A stretch of DNA of 64,000 nt from Pseudomonas morbosilactucae (lineage in GTDB: Bacteria > Pseudomonadota > Gammaproteobacteria > Pseudomonadales > Pseudomonadaceae): positions 1 through 64,000 of the forward strand of contig NZ_JALQCW010000042.1 of assembly GCF_023241715.1 (NCBI RefSeq). The letters run 5' to 3'. How positions within the stretch are numbered: position 1 is the first letter of the stretch; each line of letters begins with the position of its first letter. The notes under the pieces were generated by a model. That model searched no databases, had not been told where the DNA came from, and saw only the letters and a list, made by a program, of their open reading frames with translations. The position numbers and the translations under genes were made by a program. Of this stretch, positions 52,572 to 60,810 are shown piece after piece.

Positions 52572-53744
52572 TCAGGCTGGCTGGGGTGAAATGGCGGCCT
52601 TGGCGCTTCGGCGAAAGCGCCCGACCACCAGGCACGAAATCACTAGCGCGGCGATGTAGGCCGAGGCCGCCAGCCATCCGACGGCGCGGAAGTGTCCCTC
52701 GCCGACCACCAGCGCCGCGCCCAGGGGGCCAAGCCCCTGGCCGACGAAGATGGCCGCATTGCCCAGGCCGGCCAGTCGTCCGGACGGGTCCAGTTCGGCG
52801 GCCATGGAAAACAGATAAGGCAGGCTGAAGAACCAGACCAGGTGAATCAGGCAGGCCGTGGCAAAAAAAGCGCTGGGGCTGTCGCCATACACCATCACCA
52901 GGGTTGCCAGTAAGGCTGTGCCGAAGCTCAGCAGTTGGGGCAGGAGCAAGCCCAGGCGCCGTCCGATCAACCCGGCCAGGCCTGCGCCCAGGGCTCCGGC
53001 CAGGATGCTGCCGCCGAGCATGGCGCCGATTTGCTGGGGCTCCAGCCCGATGCTTTTGCCGATGCGCTCCTGATAGACCCAGAGCGCGGAATGGCCAAAG
53101 AACAGCAGCGCAAAGAGCGCAATCAGCAGCGCCGAAGTCAGGCCAAAGGGCGGGATCGAGCCGCTCGCCAGGCGGTGTGCCTCCGGGTAGCGGCGAGGCA
53201 CTCGCGAACAGCTCAGCGCCGCGATCACACTGGTGACGGCCAGGAGAAAAAATGCACCGTTGATGCCCCATGACGCGAGGATCAGCGGCATGGAGGTGAC
53301 CAGCAGCATGCCCCACAGCAGGTTGGCAATATTGATGGTGGCGAAGGTGGCGTCTTTGGACGTACGCAGCGCTGCGCTGGCGTAGACCACCGCCATGACC
53401 GCGCCCCCGCTGGCCCCGCAGACCACCCTGCAAATGATCAGCGATGCCTGGCTGTGCAACTGAGTGCTGGCCGCGTTGCCCAGGGCCAGGACTACCAAGG
53501 CGATCAAGGCAAAGCGCCGTCGGTCGACCTTGGCCATCAACAGGGCACAGACGCCGCAAGCGACGGCCATGGCAATCAGCTCGGCGGCGAAAATGCGCCC
53601 GATGGCGTTCAGTGGCAAACCCAGTTGGTCGATAAAGGCACCGCCCAGGATAGGTTGGATCTGCAGCGTGCCCAGGGAAATGACCATCATCAGGCAGATG
53701 GCGGCCAATGATTTTTTGCTGTCGATGGAGTCGAGCGCGTTCAT
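52572..53744 (-). CDS. MFS transporter
   Basis: 390 residues with about 12 hydrophobic segments, short loops and an MFS motif-A-like segment (LLMAKVDRRRFAL) after helix 2. GAGG precedes the ATG. It is encoded 55 bases upstream of the stilbene-cleaving dioxygenase on the same strand and downstream of the outer-membrane channel, so it probably imports the aromatic substrate. A longer antisense-free frame overlapping it in another phase lacks hydrophobic periodicity and was rejected. Confidence 0.82.
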   Translation of the reverse strand: MNALDSIDSKKSLAAICLMMVISLGTLQIQPILGGAFIDQLGLPLNAIGRIFAAELIAMAVACGVCALLMAKVDRRRFALIALVVLALGNAASTQLHSQASLIICRVVCGASGGAVMAVVYASAALRTSKDATFATINIANLLWGMLLVTSMPLILASWGINGAFFLLAVTSVIAALSCSRVPRRYPEAHRLASGSIPPFGLTSALLIALFALLFFGHSALWVYQERIGKSIGLEPQQIGAMLGGSILAGALGAGLAGLIGRRLGLLLPQLLSFGTALLATLVMVYGDSPSAFFATACLIHLVWFFSLPYLFSMAAELDPSGRLAGLGNAAIFVGQGLGPLGAALVVGEGHFRAVGWLAASAYIAALVISCLVVGRFRRSAKAAISPQPA

Positions 53745-53800
53745 ACAACATCACCTCGGGTAAAGGGGCCCGCCCCTCAGCCTGGACGGGCCTGCATCAG

Positions 53801-54793
53801 TCAGAACTGGTGGGCGTAGCGCACCTGCACGGCGTAGTCGTTTTTCGAGCGGTTCTCGACCCCGGTCTCTTTATAGGTGTTCAACCAGAAACCCTCGGCC
53901 TCGTTGATTTTCCAGAACAGGCCCGGGCCGATCCCCAGAACCTTTTCCCGGGAGTCGCTGAGGCGGCTGCCGTTGGCTCGGTCATCGGAAATCTGCCTGA
54001 AGTAGTACCCGGCAATGCCGACCGAAAGGTGGGGGATCACTTCGTAGGAGGCGCTGAAGTTGCTCCAGGCCGACTGGCCGGCTTGGGTGTCGCGAACGGG
54101 CCGACCTTCGTAGAACTGTGCCGAACTGCTGGCGGGGTCGTTGTTCTTGAAGTTGTACAGGTAGTGCAGGCGCCAGCTCAGTTCCCAGCGTGGGGCCGGC
54201 ATCCAGGTGGCGGCCCAGTAAGGGTTGATCGAGTAGAAGTTCGAGCCGGGGTTCAGGTCTTTATGTTCGTCGTATTTGCCGGTGGGCAGGATGAAGTCCA
54301 GGGCCAGCCGCTGGACAAAGACCGGCCGCCCATGGGCGTCCACAATCGGGTCGAACTGCACCTGGGGGCCCACGGTGATATCGCCGAGGCCGGTGGCGTT
54401 GTCTTGGAGCTTGACGCCGTTGTCGCCAAAATCCCCGTCCAGCGAGACGATGGGCACCAATAGGCTCCAGCCTAGGTGGGCGCCGCCACCTATGGCTTCG
54501 GGGGAGTAGTAGCTCAATTGGTTGATGAGCGTCACCACGTTGATCTGCGGATCATCGAAGGCGCCGTTCTCTTTGCCTGAATTGCCCCGGATGCTGCTGG
54601 CGCTGCTGAACTTCAGGTAAGTCAGGTGCGACAGGCCGGGCGGCCCGGCGAAGCCGTCATAAAAGCTGGTGCCGCCCAGGTTGATACCGCTGGGCTGAGC
54701 GACCGATGGCGGTGGCGGGCCATCGGCTGCCTGTGCGGCAAACGAAGCGAAAGTCAGTGCCAGGCACGCTGGCAGGCATTTAGTTGGGCTCAT
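53801..54793 (-). CDS. outer-membrane channel, phenol/MetA-pathway type
   Basis: 330 residues from the ATG at 54793 (an in-frame codon at 54841 is less likely). Signal peptide ending AAQA-AD (about 24), then a Pro-rich linker and beta-barrel segments (GGAHLGWSLLVPIVSLDG, TGLGDITVGPQVQFDP, RYAHQF at the C-terminus with terminal Phe). Members of this transporter family are found in aromatic and terpene catabolic operons and are thought to pass hydrophobic substrates through the outer membrane. First gene of the cluster in transcription order, 56 bases before the MFS gene. Confidence 0.83.
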   Translation of the reverse strand: MSPTKCLPACLALTFASFAAQAADGPPPPSVAQPSGINLGGTSFYDGFAGPPGLSHLTYLKFSSASSIRGNSGKENGAFDDPQINVVTLINQLSYYSPEAIGGGAHLGWSLLVPIVSLDGDFGDNGVKLQDNATGLGDITVGPQVQFDPIVDAHGRPVFVQRLALDFILPTGKYDEHKDLNPGSNFYSINPYWAATWMPAPRWELSWRLHYLYNFKNNDPASSSAQFYEGRPVRDTQAGQSAWSNFSASYEVIPHLSVGIAGYYFRQISDDRANGSRLSDSREKVLGIGPGLFWKINEAEGFWLNTYKETGVENRSKNDYAVQVRYAHQF

Positions 54794-55025
54794 TGGAGTG
54801 GCTCTATTATTGAAATTATGAGCAGGGACAAACTCCCTCACGCCTCAACTCTAAGGCCAGGAAAGGGTAGAAGCTTGAGTGCAGCGGACAGAGTTGACTG
54901 AGAGCGCCATGGCCCGCAAAACCGGGCGACTGATGTTTGTATTCAGACCTGACAAGGGCCTTGGGTTTACGGACTCAGGCCATACTTGATCAACGTCAAG
55001 GCCATGCCCGCTGCTTTCTACGCAA

Positions 55026-55059
55026 ACAAAAACGCTGCTCATCCGAGCAGCGTTTTTGT
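55026..55059. terminator. bidirectional terminator
   Basis: A long perfect stem: ACAAAAACGCTGCTC (55026-55040), loop ATCC, GAGCAGCGTTTTTGT (55045-55059), with A- and T-runs. It is about 40 bases past the chemoreceptor stop on the minus strand. The 306-base gap 54794-55099 otherwise holds the channel gene's promoter region, where I could not fix boxes. Confidence 0.93.
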
Positions 55060-55099
55060 GGGTGCGACATTGATCAGGGCCCGTTGCAGGCCCCTGGTT

Positions 55100-57040
55100 T
55101 CAAGACTTGAAGCGCCCCACCAAACCGTTCAGTTCATCCGACAGGTTCGACAGTCGTCCGGAGTCTTCTTGCGCCGAGCTGGCCAGGCTTTCCACCAGGC
55201 GCGCCTCGTCGTAGATCTGCTGGATATGCCGGTTGATCTCCTCGGCCACGCTGTGCTGTTCCTCGGCGGCTGCCGAGATTTGCAGGTTCTGGTCGCGGAT
55301 TTCATTCACCGACAACTGGATGCCCTCGAAGCTGTCCCGTGCGCTCTCGATCGACGACACGCTGGCGCGGGACAGGTCCAGGCAGCTTTCCATCTTCTGC
55401 GACACTTCCTGGGTCTTGTTGCCCAAGGTGCTGAGCAGTTGGTCGATTTCACCGGTGGAGTCGGAGGTGCGCTTGGCCAGGGCCCGTACCTCATCCGCCA
55501 CCACGGCAAAGCCCCGACCTTGATCACCGGCCCGGGCCGCTTCGATGGCCGCGTTCAGGGCCAGCAGGTTGGTTTGTTCGGCGATGGCGCGGATGGTGCC
55601 GAGGATCTGGTTGATGCTGCGGCTGCCGGCTTCCAGTTCCACCATGGCCTGGGACGATTCCGTCAGGCGGCTGCCCAGGCGGTTGACGTTGTCGGTGGTC
55701 AACTCGATCTGTTGCTTGCCCTCGGCCACCCGACGGTGCCCGCTCTCGGCGGAGTCCGCGGCATGGCTGCACGAACGGGCCACCTCGTTGGCGGTCGCCA
55801 CCATCTCGTTGAACGCCGTGGAGACCAGTTCCACCGCTTCGCGCTGACGCCCGGCGGCTTCATTCATGTTGTTGGCCACTTCGCTGTTGACCCGCGAGGC
55901 GTCCTGCAGGTTGGTCGAGGCCGCGCCGATGCGTTGGATCAACTGGCGTATGGCGGCCAGGAACTTGTTGAACCAGCCGGCCAGTTCCGCGGTTTCGTCC
56001 TTGCCCTGGACTTCCAGGTCACGGCGCAGGTCGCCTTCGCCCTGGGCGATCGACTGCAGGCCGGTGCTGACCTGGCCGATGGGTTTGACGATGACTTGGG
56101 AAAACGCTGCGGCCATCAGGGCAAAGATCAGCGCCAGCACCACCACGATGATTGCGGTCAGGTAGGTCATGCGGGTCGCCGCCGCCATGACTTCGCTGTA
56201 CTCGATCAAACCGACGTAGCGCCAGCCCAGGCCGGGGGAGGTCCAGATATTGGCCATGTAGCGCACGCCGTCGATCTCCACCTCGGTGGGGCCTTGGGGC
56301 GTGGCGGCCAGATGGGCATAGGGCGCGCCCAGGTCCTTGAGCTGCTTGAAGCTGTGCTTGGCGTCGCGAGGGTCGACCAGCACGGTGCCGTCCTCGATCA
56401 GCATTACGTAACCGCTTTCACCCAACTTGATGCTCTTGACCAGCTCCGTGAGGTTCTTCAGGGAAACACTGACGACAAACACGCCCTTGGCCTTGCCGGC
56501 GTTGTCGAGCATCGCCCGGGCAGTACCCACCAGGGCCACATCGTCTTTGTCGTAGTAGTACGCCGGGGTGCGCACGGTCTTGCCCGGGCTGGCCATGGCG
56601 GCCTTGTACCAGGGGCGGGCACGCGGGTCGTACTTGGCCAGTTGCGGGTCATCCGGCCATTTGGCGTAGGTGCCGTCTTCCAGGCCGATGGACAGAATCG
56701 CTGCCGCCGGGTGGGTCGTGCCATGGCGCGCGAACTGCTCGATCACCTTCTGCGCCGCCGCAGGCATGGGCTGGCTGGCGGCGTCGGCGCCCTGGTAATC
56801 CTTCAGCGTGGCGACCGAGGTGTATACAGGATCGGTGGCCATTTGATCGACGTTCTGCTGGGTGCCGTCGAAAAACTGCCGGATATTGCCGTCAATCTGG
56901 CGGATTTCCCGGGTACTGCCATCAATGAACTGATCCACCGCCTGGGTGCGGGTGTTAAGCACTGAGATCACGGCAACCAGGCTGACCGGGATAAAGGCGA
57001 CCAATACGAACGCAAGCACGAGCTTAGTTTTTATTTTCAT
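55100..57040 (-). CDS. methyl-accepting chemotaxis protein with dCache sensor
   Basis: 646 residues (in-frame ATG at 57052 also possible). Membrane helix 1 about 5-28; periplasmic dCache domain about 35-275 with YDPRARPWY, part of the amino-acid-binding dCache motif; helix 2 about 285-305; HAMP; cytoplasmic signalling hairpin with tip IRAIAEQTNLLALNAAIEAA and QGRGFAVVADEVR. The ligand is probably an amino acid or related amine, as in PctA-type receptors. Monocistronic, ending at a strong terminator; it lies next to catabolic loci but is not obviously coregulated. Confidence 0.9.
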   Translation of the reverse strand: MKIKTKLVLAFVLVAFIPVSLVAVISVLNTRTQAVDQFIDGSTREIRQIDGNIRQFFDGTQQNVDQMATDPVYTSVATLKDYQGADAASQPMPAAAQKVIEQFARHGTTHPAAAILSIGLEDGTYAKWPDDPQLAKYDPRARPWYKAAMASPGKTVRTPAYYYDKDDVALVGTARAMLDNAGKAKGVFVVSVSLKNLTELVKSIKLGESGYVMLIEDGTVLVDPRDAKHSFKQLKDLGAPYAHLAATPQGPTEVEIDGVRYMANIWTSPGLGWRYVGLIEYSEVMAAATRMTYLTAIIVVVLALIFALMAAAFSQVIVKPIGQVSTGLQSIAQGEGDLRRDLEVQGKDETAELAGWFNKFLAAIRQLIQRIGAASTNLQDASRVNSEVANNMNEAAGRQREAVELVSTAFNEMVATANEVARSCSHAADSAESGHRRVAEGKQQIELTTDNVNRLGSRLTESSQAMVELEAGSRSINQILGTIRAIAEQTNLLALNAAIEAARAGDQGRGFAVVADEVRALAKRTSDSTGEIDQLLSTLGNKTQEVSQKMESCLDLSRASVSSIESARDSFEGIQLSVNEIRDQNLQISAAAEEQHSVAEEINRHIQQIYDEARLVESLASSAQEDSGRLSNLSDELNGLVGRFKS

Positions 57041-57203
57041 GGTGACGACCATCAGCTGAGAAAGCGGGGCAAATGGCCGGTGCCTGACGGAAAAAGGCTA
57101 TTTGCTATCAACCTTGTTTCGGCCCGACGGGTGTAAATCTTTAACAAGTATTTTGTGTACAACGGTAGGGGGCGTTTTGGGTGGGCTGGGGAGGGTGCCG
57201 GGC

Positions 57204-57228
57204 AAGGGGCTCATGGCTTGAGCCCCTT
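57204..57228. terminator. hairpin after the DUF262 operon
   Basis: A perfect 10-bp stem AAGGGGCTCA (57204-57213) / TGAGCCCCTT (57219-57228), 5-base loop, 6 bases past the stop of the DUF262-DUF1524 gene. There is no long T-run on the minus strand, so termination is probable but not certain. Confidence 0.6.
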
Positions 57229-57234
57229 TAACGA

Positions 57235-59202
57235 TCAATACGCCGATTTTCCGAGACTGGATTCGAGGATGTCGATCATCGCGTCTTCGTGGGAGTGGAT
57301 AGCTGCGGCGTCCCAAGGCACGGTTTGCATCATCAGGTACTGCTTGATGATGTCCAGCGCATTGACCTTGTAGTACTGATTCTTGGCCTCGGGGGTGAAG
57401 TTGCTCAGGCGTGAGTTCTTGCTGTGGCTGATCAGGCATAGGTTGCCGAACGAGTCGAGGGTGACGCTGTCCAGGCGCTCAAAACCGGTGTGGGGATTGC
57501 GTGGGTAATAGTGTTCCACTGAGCTGCGGAAGGTGAACTCATAGTCCTCCACACGAGCATCAGCGCTTCGGTACTGTTTCCACAGCAGGTAATCCAGGAA
57601 GTTGAATACCAGGTTGTTTTCGATGTTGGCGAATGAAAGACGACTTCGCATGGCCTCCGGCGTGAGCGAGTCGGGCCGGGTCCGGCACTGTCCGCCGTGG
57701 AGGTAGATCATGTCGTAATACGCCGCTGGCTGGTCGGCGAGGAACCGGTCGAAGACAAACGTTCGGGCAACTGATTCCAGATGTTCCAGATAATGCTCCG
57801 CTTCAATTCGCGGCGTTGAGAACAGGTAATGCAACGCTGCGCTCAGCCAGTGCTTGTAGACCAAGGTTGGCGTCGAAACGTGGAACGCGCTGAGCAGCAT
57901 CAGTATCCGGTGGTTGATGGACTCTTTACGGTCGTCGGTGCCGAAGGTGCTGACATATCGACTGCGTCGTTTTTGGTCTTCGGCGGTATTGCCTGTGAGC
58001 CGCTTGAGGCTCCAGCCATCTCGTCCCTTGAAGAACTCTCGCTTGATGATGTAGTGGTCGTACAGGAACTTGCAGCGCAGCATGTTGAAGACGAAATCCT
58101 TGACGCGCTGCGCCGGATCTTTGGCCTTGAACACATGGTCCTCAACGGTCGAAAGCAGTCGTTTATCGTCCAGCGGCACATCCAGGCCGGTCTCTACGCG
58201 TAACACGTGGAGCAGGAAGTGGGGGAAGGTGACGACCGAATTAAAGCGCTCGGGGGTTTCGTCGTCAGTGTTCGTGCTGGTCTGGTCGATGCTGGTCGAT
58301 GTTTCGGCCAGGATATCGTTCAAGCTCCGTTTGACCGGGGTCGACTTCGCTTCAGTGGCGTCGTGCAGGGCCAGGGCCAAGGCATCGAAGTCAGCAACCT
58401 GCAATGTGCCCCAATCGTGTTTACCAAACACCCGGTCGCGTTGGTCAGGGGTAAAACCCATCTGCACGTACTTTTCCATGTTCGCGCAGGCTTCCCACAC
58501 CTGATGCAGGCAGGCCTTGCTTGCGTCTGCATCGGGAAGATCCTCAAGTGCCTTGAGCAGCCGTGCCTTCAGCACCTCGTGCTTTTCTAACTGTTCGCCG
58601 CGGTTGTTCATTATTTCGAAGTAATGATTGAGGTCGGTATCAGCCGGGACCTCCACGCGCATGATCTGTACCCGGCTCAGCAGGAAGCTGAGAAATGCAT
58701 CGGGCTCTACCGCGTTTTCATTCAGTTTTCGTGGCATCAGCTTCTGAATCAGGCGATAGCCGTTAAGGATTTCGGGGTTGATATCGTCGGGCAGCATATG
58801 CTCGATCGGGTCTTGCGCGTGCTCAGCTCTGGCGATGGCGGCAAAGGTCTTGCTGGAGTGGGGGCGGCTCGCAAAGTCGATACAGGGGCCCTCTAGCCAA
58901 GCCATGGCCTGCGGTTGTCGCTTCTTCAAGTAGGCGGCCAGCAGGGACAGCGTTGTCAGCCGTTGTTGCCCATCAATGGTTTCGAATGTTGTCGCGGCGC
59001 CCAGTCCGCGGCGGTAGACCACCAGGGAGCCGATGTAGTAATCGCGGTTTGCATCCTGGCGCAGCGTGTCGATCACATCTTGTATGAGCTGGGCAATCTC
59101 TCCTTCTTCCCAGGCATAGTTGCGCTGATACATGGGGATGACGTAGCGCGCACGGCCGTCCAGCAGGGTCTGGATAGAGAGCTGGGTGATGGGCTCATTC
59201 AT
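57235..59202 (-). CDS. DUF262-DUF1524 protein (GmrSD/SspE-like nuclease candidate)
   Basis: 655 residues from ATG 59202; the frame open to 59406 is not coding. The N-terminal DUF262 domain has YQRNYAWEEGEI (25-36) and the DGQQRLTTL motif (77-85) seen in ParB/sulfiredoxin-like NTPase domains. The C-terminal DUF1524 domain shows an HNH-like nuclease pattern: VEHYYPRNPHTG, then FGNLCLISHSKNSRLSN (about 585-640). Fusions of these two domains are modification-dependent restriction or phosphorothioate-sensing enzymes such as GmrSD and SspE. It overlaps the companion DUF262 gene by 4 bp (ATGA). Defence role inferred from family. Confidence 0.85.
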   Translation of the reverse strand: MNEPITQLSIQTLLDGRARYVIPMYQRNYAWEEGEIAQLIQDVIDTLRQDANRDYYIGSLVVYRRGLGAATTFETIDGQQRLTTLSLLAAYLKKRQPQAMAWLEGPCIDFASRPHSSKTFAAIARAEHAQDPIEHMLPDDINPEILNGYRLIQKLMPRKLNENAVEPDAFLSFLLSRVQIMRVEVPADTDLNHYFEIMNNRGEQLEKHEVLKARLLKALEDLPDADASKACLHQVWEACANMEKYVQMGFTPDQRDRVFGKHDWGTLQVADFDALALALHDATEAKSTPVKRSLNDILAETSTSIDQTSTNTDDETPERFNSVVTFPHFLLHVLRVETGLDVPLDDKRLLSTVEDHVFKAKDPAQRVKDFVFNMLRCKFLYDHYIIKREFFKGRDGWSLKRLTGNTAEDQKRRSRYVSTFGTDDRKESINHRILMLLSAFHVSTPTLVYKHWLSAALHYLFSTPRIEAEHYLEHLESVARTFVFDRFLADQPAAYYDMIYLHGGQCRTRPDSLTPEAMRSRLSFANIENNLVFNFLDYLLWKQYRSADARVEDYEFTFRSSVEHYYPRNPHTGFERLDSVTLDSFGNLCLISHSKNSRLSNFTPEAKNQYYKVNALDIIKQYLMMQTVPWDAAAIHSHEDAMIDILESSLGKSAY

Positions 59203-60578
59203 AGAAAACGCATCTCCTGAAACAACGCCGTCAGCGGCTCGGTCTGGCTGGATTGAATACCCTTGACCAGCGGCAGCGGGTGCAGCAGAAAGTCCTCGGG
59301 GCGGGTGGCCGCTTGGATGAGGCGGAATAGGTTGTGGTTGAGCACGTAGTTGTCCACCGTGGCCAACTGCACCGCATACATTTGCAGGCGCAGGCTGTAG
59401 GCCCAAATAAAGGTCTTCTCTACGGCGCGAGAGAGCTCAACTTGGCCGAACTTGTCGATGTAGTAGATCAGCACGCAGTCGAACAGGGCCCGCACATAAC
59501 CGTCGCCGGTACGGTTCCGGCCTGGGTAGGTGTCAAGGACTGTGAGGATGTTGCGAGCGGTCGGGTCGAGGATTGCATCGCCCTGGGGAGCTTGCGGCCG
59601 GTTTTTCAATCGCCGTACCCATTCCACCTTTTCCTGATAGTGCGCAGTCATCTCAAAGAAACGCCGGCCGTTGACGATGACCTGGTCGAGGTGGAATGGA
59701 AATTCCGCGCGCTGGCGATCAATGCGTCGTTCTGGCTGGCCGTTGTAGTGATCGACCCAATGGTGAGCGATACGCAGTTGCTCGACAAAGGGGTAGGACG
59801 CTGAAGTCGCCAGGTTCACGCCCTTGAACAGTGGCACGTCGTCCTTGCTGAAGTACCGGGCGCTGTTGCCGTTGCTCCAGCTTCGGATGCGGTACAGGTA
59901 CTGCGCGAAGAGGGTGGTGAGCGCCTCGGTTTCGCTAGCCTCCCAGCCCGCTACGGTCAGGGCTTTGAGCGGTTCGTCGGCGGCATCGAACTCCCTGAGG
60001 TGATAGGCCTTGAGCAGGTCGTGCGGTTCAAGATCGCGGCCGCGCGCATTCTGTGAGTCGAAGAACTGGAACGCCTCCGACACGTCTCCAAGCGTGAAGC
60101 AGACCACTTCGCACTTATTCAACAGGAAGTCCACCATCGACTCGCTGAAGTCGGGGCGACTGACGATACGGCAGAGGGCAAGGTAATTCTGGCGAAGGTT
60201 GTGGATTGCAACGTCGCCGCTGAACGCCGGGTCAGGCATGAGCCCTTGCAGTGCATCCAGTTGCTTGCGCAATTCGGGGCGCGTTATCAATGGCTCCTTG
60301 AGGGCCAGCAGTGCCCGTACGGCGAGTACGAGGGTCAGCGTGCGCTGCTGACCATCGACGATATCCAACTGCCCATCGTGGCCGTGGAAAACAACGGTGC
60401 CCAGCCGATAGGCAGACTTGTCCCGATGAGTGAACAGGTCGGAAAACAGCTCCGCGACATGCTTTTGCGTCCACTTGTAGGGGCGTTGATACAGCGGAAT
60501 GACAAGCCTGGTCAGTGACAACAATTCACGTACGCACAGGATGCGCTGGTGCGGAGCCTGCGTCTGGAGAACATTCAT
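59199..60578 (-). CDS. DUF262 protein, companion of the DUF262-DUF1524 gene
   Basis: 459 residues with a DUF262 domain only: IPLYQRPYKWTQKHV (28-42) and VDGQQRTLTLVLA (74-86). No DUF1524/HNH segment is visible in the C-terminal half. It is the first gene of a two-gene operon; its stop overlaps the start of the larger protein by ATGA, implying coupled synthesis of a complex. Two different DUF262 proteins in tandem suggest a heteromeric machine, one subunit with nuclease and one without. Probably antiphage, but unproven. Confidence 0.82.
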   Translation of the reverse strand: MNVLQTQAPHQRILCVRELLSLTRLVIPLYQRPYKWTQKHVAELFSDLFTHRDKSAYRLGTVVFHGHDGQLDIVDGQQRTLTLVLAVRALLALKEPLITRPELRKQLDALQGLMPDPAFSGDVAIHNLRQNYLALCRIVSRPDFSESMVDFLLNKCEVVCFTLGDVSEAFQFFDSQNARGRDLEPHDLLKAYHLREFDAADEPLKALTVAGWEASETEALTTLFAQYLYRIRSWSNGNSARYFSKDDVPLFKGVNLATSASYPFVEQLRIAHHWVDHYNGQPERRIDRQRAEFPFHLDQVIVNGRRFFEMTAHYQEKVEWVRRLKNRPQAPQGDAILDPTARNILTVLDTYPGRNRTGDGYVRALFDCVLIYYIDKFGQVELSRAVEKTFIWAYSLRLQMYAVQLATVDNYVLNHNLFRLIQAATRPEDFLLHPLPLVKGIQSSQTEPLTALFQEMRFL

Positions 60579-60641
60579 CTGAAACGATCCATCGCCTGAT
60601 CAGGTGCGGACTGCGCCTGGCCATTCATTAGTCCGGGGGAG

Positions 60642-60750
60642 GGTGCCAGCGAGTGGCGTAGTGGCACATTGTACAGCGTTACCGCCGCCTCTCAATTTCT
60701 AACGTCCCGGGGCGGGTGTCGCCCTTCAACGCCACTCGCAGGCCGGCACC
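60642..60750. repeat. imperfect inverted repeat beside the DUF262 module
   Basis: GGTGCC (60642-60647) plus GCGAGTGGCG (60649-60658) on the left, and CGCCACTCGC (60730-60739) plus GGCACC (60745-60750) on the right. The inner arms are perfect over 10 bp, and the outer arms pair after a bulge. About 70 bases lie between. It sits between the DUF262 operon start and the histidine-kinase stop; it could be a structured leader or an element boundary. Confidence 0.55.
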
Positions 60751-60810
60751 GTGTCGCTGACGTGGGTGCGGAGTCCGGGGTGGGCTCGATCCAGCCTGGC
60801 TCCGGGAACA

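Noticed and set aside
52546..53754. A 402-codon minus-strand frame slightly longer than the MFS gene
   Set aside because: It is the same region in another phase, lacks membrane-segment periodicity, and the 390-codon frame gives a clear 12-helix MFS protein with a good ribosome site.
54986..54999. Anr/FNR-like box TTGAT-CAAC-GTCAA
   Set aside because: It matches 9 of 10 half-site bases but lies nearly 200 bases before the nearest start and near a terminator; no promoter is placed to use it.
60661..60676. Sigma-54-like TGGCAC...GC pattern
   Set aside because: The GG-to-GC spacing is 11 rather than 10 bases, and it points toward no gene start at a sensible distance.
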